A stretch of DNA of 18,250 nucleotides from Acidimicrobiia bacterium (GTDB taxonomy: Bacteria > Actinomycetota > Acidimicrobiia > Spongiisociales > ZC4RG35), in assembly GCA_029865445.1 (NCBI GenBank), contig JAOUGY010000039.1:1-18250 (forward strand), in the 5' to 3' direction. The position numbers and the translations under genes were made by a program. Below the pieces are notes generated by a model. That model ran no database searches. It saw only the letters and a program-made list of their open reading frames with translations, and had not been told where the DNA came from. Shown in pieces: positions 6,946-13,199 of this stretch (positions within the stretch are counted from its first letter, which is position 1; every line of letters begins with the position of its first letter).

Positions 6946-7394
6946 CCCACGACGAAATCTCGGAGGCGGTCGCCCAGATCACCCGGACGATCCCGTTCAA
7001 CCAGGTGATCGGCATCCGGGTGGAACGATTCGAGGTCGACCACGTGCAGGTGGCGTTCGACATGCGGCCTGAACTCGTCGGCAACATCCCCCGCAAGATC
7101 CTGCACGGGGGAGTGATCTCGGCGACGCTCGACCTGGTCGGTGGCGTGACGGCCTTGGCGTCGGTGATGCGCGACCGAGAGGTGTCGTCGATCGAGGAGG
7201 TCGGCGAGGTCTTCTCGAATTTCGGGACGATCGATCTCAGAGTCGACTACCTGCGACCGGGCGCCGGGGAGACGTTCGTGGCCACCGGTTACGTTCTCAG
7301 GGTGGGGCGCCGGGTGGCGGTGACCCGCATGGAACTGCACAACGAGACGGATGTGCTCATCGCGGTGGGCACCGGAACCTACATCACCGGCTGA
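6942..7394 (+). CDS. YigI-like hotdog-fold thioesterase
   Basis: A 150-residue single-hotdog protein strongly resembling the YigI group of PaaI-like acyl-CoA thioesterases. Features are 'PFNQVIGIRV' (18-27), 'RPELVGN' (42-48), the hallmark 'LHGGVISATLD' (54-64) with His55-Gly-Gly and Asp64, 'GTIDLRVDYLRPG' (95-107), and a C-terminal 'GTGTYITG'. The GTG start at 6942 overlaps the preceding stop by 4 bp; longer open sequence in this frame is antisense-like shadow of the PaaI gene. YigI of E. coli acts on medium- to long-chain acyl-CoAs; whether this one does is inference. It ends one base before the stop of the convergent lipoprotein gene. Confidence 0.87.
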   Translation: MTHDEISEAVAQITRTIPFNQVIGIRVERFEVDHVQVAFDMRPELVGNIPRKILHGGVISATLDLVGGVTALASVMRDREVSSIEEVGEVFSNFGTIDLRVDYLRPGAGETFVATGYVLRVGRRVAVTRMELHNETDVLIAVGTGTYITG

Positions 7395-7395
7395 G

Positions 7396-7968
7396 TCACC
7401 CACAGGCCTCTTCGAGAGCCGGCGCCAGCAGCCTGCCGGTATCGAGCCATCGTTCCATCCTCGACTCCTCGATCGGTCCCGATGTGGCTCCGTCGAGCGA
7501 GGCATATCGCTCGTTCAGATTGCTCCATTCGTTGAGTGCTGCACTCTCGCGACCCAGTGTCACGGCCGCTGCGACAGCCGCCACGGCATTGCGATCGATC
7601 TCTGCGTTGAACGCCGCCAGGTCGGCACCGGGAGCGATCGTCGTCGTCGGCCAGCCGGAAGCCAGCTCGCGCACGCCGGTGACGGCGAGGGCCTCCAGCG
7701 CTTTCGCCGCCGCCCGTACCTCGTTCGTGTCATCCGAGCATGCTGTCGCCGGAAACAGATACTGGGTGCCTTCGAGCTCCACCTCGAGGTCGAGGACGAC
7801 GTCGCTGGCCCGAGGTGCGGTGGATCCGGTTGTGGCTGGGCCGATAGTGGCGGCGGTTGCCGGGGGAAGGGTCGACTCCGTCGTCTGGTCGGGCCCGCTT
7901 CGAGGTGGGGACGTCGTACAGGCGGCGGCGACCAGCAGCAGGACGATGCTGCGGTGGATCCTGGTCAT
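7396..7968 (-). CDS. Small lipoprotein of unknown function
   Basis: A 190-residue predicted lipoprotein. The N-terminus has Arg residues, the hydrophobic run 'SIVLLLVAA' and a lipobox 'VAAAC' with lipidation at Cys17. A Ser/Thr/Pro-rich linker (about 18-52) follows, then a mostly helical, Ala-rich domain with a single further pair of cysteines (near 'TACSDD' and the C-terminal 'EEACG') that could be disulfide-bonded. I do not recognise the domain. The ATG at 7968 is preceded by GGGAGGA 4-5 nt upstream, a good binding site. It lies 61 bp downstream of, and co-oriented with, the MocR regulator gene, and converges with the thioesterase gene with a single base between stops. Confidence 0.75.
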   Translation of the reverse strand: MTRIHRSIVLLLVAAACTTSPPRSGPDQTTESTLPPATAATIGPATTGSTAPRASDVVLDLEVELEGTQYLFPATACSDDTNEVRAAAKALEALAVTGVRELASGWPTTTIAPGADLAAFNAEIDRNAVAAVAAAVTLGRESAALNEWSNLNERYASLDGATSGPIEESRMERWLDTGRLLAPALEEACG

Positions 7969-8029
7969 TGGGTCCTCCCCCGGTTCGTTGGTGCCACGGT
8001 ACCCATTCGACCGTGAAATCCGACCCGAC

Positions 8030-9367
8030 TCACACCAGTGATCGGCCGATTGCCGGTGCCCCTGTGGCGGCCTCGGCCACCAGCTCCGCCAGTTCGGTCC
8101 AGTCGCCCGGGTCCACCCCGAGGGTCAGGCGGATGTGGGGTTCCGCACCGGGAAGTAGCTGAAATGGGGAACCGGGTGCAACCCCGATCCCGTAGGAGGC
8201 AAGCGCCACCATGGCGTCTCGCTCGTCGGCCACCGGGATCCACAGGTTGATGCCGTCGGTCCCCGACACGGCGATGCCGCGCTGGGCGAGTTCCTTGGTG
8301 AGAGCCACTCGGCGCTGTCGATACTCGACTCGGGCCCGGTCGACCGATTCGACGATGGTGGGGTCGGTCAACATGATGTGAAGAAGCCGCTGAAGGAGCC
8401 TGGAGGTCCACACCGGCCCGAGCCGGCGTCGCTCGACGACCGCCTCGACCAGTTCCCCGGGTCCGGCGAGAGCAGCGATCCGCAGGTCGGGTCCGTGCGA
8501 TTTCGAGAAGCTCCGGATGTGAGCGACCCGATCGGGCGTGTGCGTTGCGAGAGTGATGGCATCGTCGGCGGCAAGGTCACCGGCGGAGTCGTCCTCGATG
8601 ACGAAGAGACCGGGAATCTCGGACACGAAACGTTGAAGCATGTCGAGGCGCCTGGGGGAGGTGCTGACTCCGGTCGGATTGTTGGCGCGGGGCTGAAAGA
8701 CGAGAACGGACGGCGCCTGGCGGGCCGCCTCGGTCAGACCTGATGCGTTCAGCCCTTCCGAGTCGAGAGGGACGGGGACGAGGCGACCGCCGTAGGTCTG
8801 AACGAGTTCTGCGATCGGGGGGAAGCAGGGATCCTCCACGATGACGGTTGCTCCCCGGCGCACAACCTGGGCCAAGACCCGGTCGAGCGCGTCGATGGCG
8901 CCGTTGACCACTGTGAGGGCTTCAGGCCGGAAAGGCAGACGGGCCCTGATGGCCGCCTCGAGTTCGGGAATCACCACCGGGCCCATGTAGCTCTCGGATG
9001 ATGGTTCGCCGAGGCGGTCGAGGATGTGGCCGATGGTGGGGAGCAGGAGCGGGTCGGGCGTGCCGGTGGAGAGGTCGAGGCGATACCTCCCCGGCTGACC
9101 GGAGAGCCACGACCTTCGACGGGGGCCGGTGTGCTCGGTGACGAACGTGCCTGCGCGGCCTCTCGTTTCGATGACTCCGCCGGTGTGGAGCCGGCGCCAC
9201 GCCGACGCCACGGTGGTTGGGCTGACCTCCAAGTGCCGGGCGAGTTGCCTCACGGTGGGGAGGCGCAGCCCCGCCTCGAGTGAGCCGCGGGCCACGAGAT
9301 GTTCGATGGCGGCGGCGATTCCTCCCGCCGTCGGGGTCTCGACGGCTTCCGAGATGGTCTCGAGCAC
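8030..9367 (-). CDS. MocR-type transcriptional regulator (GntR wHTH fused to aminotransferase class I PLP domain)
   Basis: A 445-residue regulator. Residues about 10-78 form a GntR winged helix: 'LRLPTVRQLARHLEVSP' and 'TTVASAWRRLHTGGVIETR'. Residues about 95-440 are an aminotransferase class I-like domain with the PLP-binding lysine Lys289 in 'RSFSKSHGPDLR', 'NNPTG' at 229-233 and the Asp at 259 in 'VIEDD'. Such proteins are PLP-dependent switches; characterised members (GabR, PdxR, TauR) sense PLP alone or with an amine substrate. The gene is divergent from the ABC/pyrimidine-degradation operon with 83 bp between start codons, so it most likely controls that operon and itself. A beta-amino acid such as beta-alanine or beta-aminoisobutyrate is a reasonable effector (inference). 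The GTG start has TAGTCT 6 nt upstream. Confidence 0.92.
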   Translation of the reverse strand: MLETISEAVETPTAGGIAAAIEHLVARGSLEAGLRLPTVRQLARHLEVSPTTVASAWRRLHTGGVIETRGRAGTFVTEHTGPRRRSWLSGQPGRYRLDLSTGTPDPLLLPTIGHILDRLGEPSSESYMGPVVIPELEAAIRARLPFRPEALTVVNGAIDALDRVLAQVVRRGATVIVEDPCFPPIAELVQTYGGRLVPVPLDSEGLNASGLTEAARQAPSVLVFQPRANNPTGVSTSPRRLDMLQRFVSEIPGLFVIEDDSAGDLAADDAITLATHTPDRVAHIRSFSKSHGPDLRIAALAGPGELVEAVVERRRLGPVWTSRLLQRLLHIMLTDPTIVESVDRARVEYRQRRVALTKELAQRGIAVSGTDGINLWIPVADERDAMVALASYGIGVAPGSPFQLLPGAEPHIRLTLGVDPGDWTELAELVAEAATGAPAIGRSLV

Positions 9368-9373
9368 ACCCCC

Positions 9374-9379
9374 AGACTA
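9374..9379 (-). promoter_or_regulatory. Candidate -10 element of a leaderless promoter for the MocR gene
   Basis: On the minus strand this is TAGTCT, ending 6 nt before the GTG at 9367, with no clear Shine-Dalgarno function for the intervening GGGGGT. A TTGTTA further upstream is spaced 22 bp, too far for a standard -35. Confidence 0.45.
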
Positions 9380-9386
9380 CCTCACA

Positions 9387-9431
9387 TTTGGTACAGAAAA
9401 GTAACAAACCCACTTTGTTCCACATGCAAAG
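9387..9431. promoter_or_regulatory. Candidate MocR operator: direct repeat plus dyad in the divergent promoter region
   Basis: TTTGGTACA (9387-9395) and TTTGTTCCA (9414-9422) match at 7 of 9 positions, spaced 27 bp. The second copy overlaps a perfect dyad, CTTTG (9413-9417) and CAAAG (9427-9431) with a 9-nt centre, which lies over the -35 of the operon promoter. The first copy lies just upstream of the regulator's -10. MocR proteins commonly bind direct repeats between divergent genes. Inspection only. Confidence 0.4.
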
Positions 9432-9444
9432 GTTCAGATAGCAT
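9415..9444 (+). promoter_or_regulatory. Candidate promoter of the ABC transporter/pyrimidine catabolism operon
   Basis: TTGTTC (9415-9420) and TAGCAT (9439-9444) are separated by 18 bp. The -10 ends 6 nt before the ATG at 9451 and there is no Shine-Dalgarno site, so the mRNA would begin at the start codon. Confidence 0.5.
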
Positions 9445-9450
9445 CGACGC

Positions 9451-10362
9451 ATGGAGAGAGCGTGGATGCGCAACCGGCGGGTCCGGACCGTCTTCTCGTT
9501 CGTGGGCATCCTGGCGACGCTGGTCCTCCTGTGGGAGGGATACAAGGCCATGGGTGCGGCCACCGGCGGGACGTGGCCATTCACCGACGTCGAGTTGCCG
9601 ATCAGAACGAACGAGCGATCGATGCCCCATGTGTGGGACATCGTGTCGACCCTGTTCTCCGAGGCGCAGCGGGGGCGCGACGAACTTCTCGTCACAGTCC
9701 TCCTGAAAGCGGCTCTGTTCACCTTCCGTTCGGCACTCATCGGATTCACCGTCGGCTCGCTGGTGGGCTTTGGGTTGGGGGTGCTCTTCGTCCGCTCGGG
9801 TCTCGCCGAACGGGGTCTGATGCCCTACGTCGTGGCCTCCCAGACCGTTCCCGTGCTGGCGATCGCACCGATCCTCGTCGTGTGGTCGGGGAGGCTCGAC
9901 CTTCCGATCTGGGTTCCGGTGGGAGCCATCTCGGCCTACCTGGCCTTCTATCCGGTTGCGATCTCCACGTTGCGCGGGCTCCGATCGCCAGAGGCGACTT
10001 CATCCGAGCTCATGCGGTCGTACGCCGCGACCCCCAACCAGGTGTTGTTCAAGCTCCAGATCCCGGCCGCGATGCCGTACCTCTTCCCGGCGTTGAAGGT
10101 GGCGGCGACCGCGTCCATCATCGGAGCCATCGTGGGAGAGCTTCCTGCTGGGATCCGAGAGGGCCTGGGGCGAGCGATCCTGTCGTTTGCGTCCTCGTTC
10201 TCCAGCGCACCGGAGAAACTCTTCGCCTCGGTGCTCGTGGCGTCGCTGCTCGGAATAGTGTTCGTGGCGTTGGTGACTCTCGTAGAACGCCTCACGATCC
10301 CCGCCGGTAACCGGCTGGATCCCAACGAGCTGGCGATGGCCGGTCAGGGAGGCGCAGCATGA
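9451..10362 (+). CDS. ABC transporter permease, NitT/TauT (SsuC/ThiX-like) family, first of two
   Basis: A 303-residue inner-membrane permease, first gene of the operon. Hydrophobic segments lie at about residues 11-29, 90-114, 124-144, 152-174, 214-230 and 258-279. The cytoplasmic EAA-type coupling loop is 'ELMRSYAATPNQVLFKLQIP' (186-205), the form typical of the nitrate/sulfonate/taurine/thiamine-precursor importers. An extended stretch (about 35-85) between the first and second spans is longer than in the second permease. The next gene starts within its stop (ATGA overlap). The neighbouring catabolic genes suggest import of pyrimidines, dihydropyrimidines or hydantoins (inference). The start is fixed by TAGCAT 6 nt upstream. 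Confidence 0.88.
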   Translation: MERAWMRNRRVRTVFSFVGILATLVLLWEGYKAMGAATGGTWPFTDVELPIRTNERSMPHVWDIVSTLFSEAQRGRDELLVTVLLKAALFTFRSALIGFTVGSLVGFGLGVLFVRSGLAERGLMPYVVASQTVPVLAIAPILVVWSGRLDLPIWVPVGAISAYLAFYPVAISTLRGLRSPEATSSELMRSYAATPNQVLFKLQIPAAMPYLFPALKVAATASIIGAIVGELPAGIREGLGRAILSFASSFSSAPEKLFASVLVASLLGIVFVALVTLVERLTIPAGNRLDPNELAMAGQGGAA

Positions 10363-11144
10363 ACACGTTGGAGCTCACGGGCATCACGATGGTGTTCAAC
10401 CAGGGGGGTGCCAACGAGGTGACTGCACTCGACGGAATCGACCTCTCGGTGGCCCCGGGCGAGTTCATCTCGCTCATCGGACCATCGGGGTGTGGCAAAT
10501 CCACGCTGCTCAGGCTCGTCGGAGACCTCCTGTCGCCCACGTCGGGGACGGCCCAGGTCAACTCGAAGACGCCGCACCAGGCCCGTCTCGACCGCGACTA
10601 CGGCATGGTCTTCCAGTCGGCGACGCTGCTCGAGTGGCGGAGGATCGCCGAGAACGTCGAGCTGCCGCTCGAGGTGATGGGCGTGGCGAAAGCGCAGCGT
10701 GAGGCCACTGCACGCGAGATGCTCGAACTCGTGCAACTCGAGAAGTTCTCCGACCACTACCCGTGGCAGCTGTCGGGGGGGATGCAGCAGCGAGTCGCCA
10801 TCGCCCGCGCTCTCTCGTTCAAACCCTCGATCCTGTTGATGGACGAGCCGTTCGGGGCTCTCGACGAGATGACCCGTGAGCGCATGCAAATGGAACTGCT
10901 GCGCATCTGGGAGGAGACCAATACCACCATCGTCTTCGTCACCCACTCGATTCCGGAGGCCGTGTTCCTTTCGACCCGAGTCGTGGTGATGTCGCCCCGG
11001 CCAGGACAGATCTCCGACGTCATAGACATCGATCTTCCCCAGCCTCGGGTGTTCGAGACCCGAGAGGACACGAGGTTCTTCGAGCTCCTCACGAAGGTCC
11101 GCGAGTCCCTGCGGAAGGTCGAAGGAGAAGAGCCCGGCGCATGA
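10359..11144 (+). CDS. ABC transporter ATP-binding protein, NitT/TauT family
   Basis: A 261-residue cytoplasmic ATPase with all nucleotide-binding motifs intact. Walker A is GPSGCGKST at 41-49, the Q-loop Gln86 is in 'VFQS', and the signature LSGGMQQR is at 138-145. Walker B ILLMDEP is at 158-164, with D-loop 'ALD' at 167-169 and H-loop His196 in 'VTHSI'. The 'MDEPFGALDEMTRERMQMELLRIW' region (quoted in part) is typical of SsuB/TauB/ThiZ proteins. It overlaps the permease genes on both sides by 4 bp (ATGA), so the three are translationally coupled. It is the only ATPase, so the importer probably has two different permeases on an ATPase homodimer. Confidence 0.93.
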   Translation: MNTLELTGITMVFNQGGANEVTALDGIDLSVAPGEFISLIGPSGCGKSTLLRLVGDLLSPTSGTAQVNSKTPHQARLDRDYGMVFQSATLLEWRRIAENVELPLEVMGVAKAQREATAREMLELVQLEKFSDHYPWQLSGGMQQRVAIARALSFKPSILLMDEPFGALDEMTRERMQMELLRIWEETNTTIVFVTHSIPEAVFLSTRVVVMSPRPGQISDVIDIDLPQPRVFETREDTRFFELLTKVRESLRKVEGEEPGA

Positions 11145-11917
11145 CTTCGGATCGCCTTCACAAGTACGGGCCGGCGATCGTTTTGTTCGTGGGCGCACTC
11201 GCGGTGTGGGAGGGAGCGGTGCGAGTCTTCGACATCCAGGGATTCATCCTTCCTGCGCCGTCGGCGATCGCGGCCACATTCGCGTCGCAGTGGTCCGAGT
11301 TGTGGCCGGCCGGGCTCGGTACGTTCCTGTCGGCGCTGGGCGGTCTCGCGCTCGGATCGGTGGTGGCGTTTCTGGCTTCGCTCAGCGCCGCTCGATGGAC
11401 TGCCGTACGCGACGGTGCCATGCCCCTCGCCATCGCCGCCAACTCGACCCCGATCATCGTGCTCGCCCCCATCGCCAATGCCTGGTTCGGCCTCCTCAAC
11501 CCGTTCGGCACCATCGCCGTGGTTGCCGTCCTCGTGTTCTTCCCGATCATGATCAACCTCGTACGAGGGCTCACGTCGGCACCGGCCACCCAGGTAGAGC
11601 TGATGAGGTCGTACGCCACGCCGAGCCGCACGGTGCTGGCGAAGCTCCAGATGCCGTCGGCGTTGCCGTACCTCTTCTCGGCCATGAAGGTGGCGGTTGC
11701 GCTGAGTGTGATCGGTGCGATAGTCAAGGAGTACTTCGGTGGCCCTCAGGATCGGCTCGGTCAGTACATCACCTTGAAGGCGGGCCTGTTCCAGTTCGAG
11801 GAGGCCTGGGCGGCGATCGTGCTCGCCTCGGCGTTCGGCATCCTGCTCTACACCGTTGTCGTGGCGCTGGAGCGGCGGGTGATGCCGTGGCACGTGTCGG
11901 TGCGGAGCGCATCGTGA
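11141..11917 (+). CDS. ABC transporter permease, NitT/TauT (SsuC/ThiX-like) family, second of two
   Basis: A 258-residue permease with about six membrane segments (about 9-28, 63-82, 95-115, 124-144, 183-198, 224-244). The coupling loop 'ELMRSYATPSRTVLAKLQMP' (153-172) is nearly the same as in the first permease, and the following stretch 'PYLFSAMKVAVALSVIGAIV' also matches it. The two therefore arose by duplication and likely form a heterodimer. The start overlaps the ATPase stop by 4 bp. The gene is followed by a hairpin and then the binding-protein gene. Substrate assignment rests on operon context. Confidence 0.88.
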   Translation: MTSDRLHKYGPAIVLFVGALAVWEGAVRVFDIQGFILPAPSAIAATFASQWSELWPAGLGTFLSALGGLALGSVVAFLASLSAARWTAVRDGAMPLAIAANSTPIIVLAPIANAWFGLLNPFGTIAVVAVLVFFPIMINLVRGLTSAPATQVELMRSYATPSRTVLAKLQMPSALPYLFSAMKVAVALSVIGAIVKEYFGGPQDRLGQYITLKAGLFQFEEAWAAIVLASAFGILLYTVVVALERRVMPWHVSVRSAS

Positions 11918-11919
11918 GA

Positions 11920-11943
11920 TTTTCGGCGGATCGACGCCGAAGA
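11920..11943 (+). other. Intercistronic hairpin between second permease and binding-protein gene
   Basis: TTCGGCG (11922-11928) pairs perfectly with CGCCGAA (11935-11941) around a 6-nt loop, and can be extended by a T-G wobble and a T-A pair. No U-tract follows, so it is more likely a processing or stability element than a full terminator. Confidence 0.45.
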
Positions 11944-11988
11944 AGGGGAGCCGTCATCGGGCGGCCCATACACCACAGGGAGGACGAG

Positions 11989-13137
11989 ATGATGAAGAAG
12001 AGTTGGCGCCTCTTGGCCGTACTGGCCGTGCTGGCGCTCGTCGTCGCGGCATGCGGAGGCGAGGCGGACGGAGAGGGAACCGATGAGACGAGTGCCACGA
12101 CTGCAGCCCAAAACGGGGACGCATCGGGGGGCGATCTCACGCCCGTGAGTCTGCAGCTGCAGTGGTTCGCCCAGGCCCAGTTCGCCGGGTACTACGCGGC
12201 GGTCGCCGAAGGGTTCTACGCGGAAGAGGGCCTCGACGTGACGATCCTCGAAGGTGCGGTCGACATCGTCCCCCAGCAGGTGGTCGCCACCGGCGGAGCC
12301 GAATTCGGGATCGCCTGGGTACCCAAGGCCTTGGTTTCCAACCAGGAGGGTGCCGGTCTCGTCAATGTGGGTCAGGTGTTCCAGCGGTCGGGCACGCTCA
12401 TGGTGTCGTGGGCCGACTCGGGCATCACCGAGCCGGCGGACTGGGCCGGCAAGACGGTGGGCAACTGGGGATTCGGCAACGAATACGAGCTCACCGCGGC
12501 CATCGAGCAGTTCGGGGTCGAGGGCGTGAACCTCGTGTCTCAGAACTTCGACATGGAAGGCCTGCTCACTCGGGAACTCGATGCCGCAGAGGCGATGATC
12601 TACAACGAGTACGCCCAGGTCCTGGAAGCGGTCAATCCCGACACCGGTGAGCTGTACCAACCCGAAGACCTCAACGTGATCGACTTCAACGAGGTCGGGA
12701 CCGCCATGCTCCAGGACTCGATCTGGGTCACCGAGGACTACGTCGCCAACAACGGCGACACCATCGAGGCGTTCCTGCGGGGGACGTTCAAGGGGTGGAT
12801 CTTCTGCCGTGACAACGCCGATGCCTGCGTTCAGCACGTGCTCGACGCCGGGTCGACGCTGCTCACCGGGCACCAGACGTGGCAGATGAACGAGATCAAC
12901 GCCCTGATCTGGCCGTCGGCCGGTGGGATCGGCGTGATGGACAAGGCACTGTGGGATCAGACCGTCGAAGTGGCCACCACCCAGATCCCCGAGCTGGCCG
13001 GAGTGTCGATCCCCGAAGGCTCGTACACCACCGAGTTCGCAGAGGCGGCGGTCGCCGCCCTCAACGACGCGGGTCTCGACACCGCGGGGGCGAACTTCAC
13101 CAAGGCCGAGGTCACCGTCACCGAAGGCGGCGAGTGA
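11989..13137 (+). CDS. ABC transporter substrate-binding lipoprotein, NMT1/THI5-like
   Basis: A 382-residue exported lipoprotein. The signal peptide 'MMKKSWRLLAVLAVLALVVA' ends in a lipobox with lipidation at Cys22. An acidic Ser/Thr-rich linker (about 23-52) follows, then the binding domain. 'VSLQLQWFAQAQFAGYYAA' (53-71) followed by 'GFYAEEGLDVTILEG' is the classical start of the NMT1/THI5-like fold. Members of this fold (for example ThiY) bind pyrimidine-type thiamine precursors. Together with the downstream pyrimidine-ring catabolic enzymes this points to a pyrimidine or dihydropyrimidine ligand (inference). A strong AGGGAGG site at 11977-11983 serves two adjacent ATGs, 11989 and 11992; either may be used. 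Longer open frame upstream is shadow of the permease. Hairpins lie on both sides of the gene. Confidence 0.9.
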   Translation: MMKKSWRLLAVLAVLALVVAACGGEADGEGTDETSATTAAQNGDASGGDLTPVSLQLQWFAQAQFAGYYAAVAEGFYAEEGLDVTILEGAVDIVPQQVVATGGAEFGIAWVPKALVSNQEGAGLVNVGQVFQRSGTLMVSWADSGITEPADWAGKTVGNWGFGNEYELTAAIEQFGVEGVNLVSQNFDMEGLLTRELDAAEAMIYNEYAQVLEAVNPDTGELYQPEDLNVIDFNEVGTAMLQDSIWVTEDYVANNGDTIEAFLRGTFKGWIFCRDNADACVQHVLDAGSTLLTGHQTWQMNEINALIWPSAGGIGVMDKALWDQTVEVATTQIPELAGVSIPEGSYTTEFAEAAVAALNDAGLDTAGANFTKAEVTVTEGGE

Positions 13138-13152
13138 TCCGATGACGACGTC

Positions 13153-13176
13153 GGGGGGCGCCACAAGGCGCCCCCC
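13153..13176 (+). terminator. Strong hairpin after the binding-protein gene, probable attenuator or mRNA 3'-end stabiliser
   Basis: GGGGGGCGCC (13153-13162) pairs perfectly with GGCGCCCCCC (13167-13176) around the loop ACAA. It starts 15 nt after the stop of the binding-protein gene. The downstream TACACAACGG is not a U-tract, so complete intrinsic termination is doubtful. Partial termination or protection of the upstream mRNA is more likely. Confidence 0.6.
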
Positions 13177-13184
13177 TACACAAC

Positions 13185-13193
13185 GGAGAGGAG
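13185..13193 (+). promoter_or_regulatory. Ribosome binding site deciding the beta-ureidopropionase start
   Basis: GGAGAGGAG ends 6 nt before GTG at 13200. An in-frame TTG at 13194 directly abuts the site and cannot be used with it, so GTG is preferred. Confidence 0.7.
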
Positions 13194-13199
13194 TTGATC

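Noticed and set aside
7995..8015. Inverted repeat CACGGT/ACCGTG with a 9-nt centre between the MocR and lipoprotein genes
   Set aside because: The stem is only 6 bp, the loop is long and no U-tract follows on either strand. It is too weak for a terminator call and no protein partner is indicated.
11206..11988. Upstream open extension of the binding-protein frame
   Set aside because: It overlaps the second permease gene in another frame. The signal peptide and the AGGGAGG site place the start at 11989 or 11992.
13194..13196. TTG as start of the beta-ureidopropionase gene
   Set aside because: It directly abuts the ribosome binding site; GTG six bases further has proper spacing and gives the usual family N-terminus.
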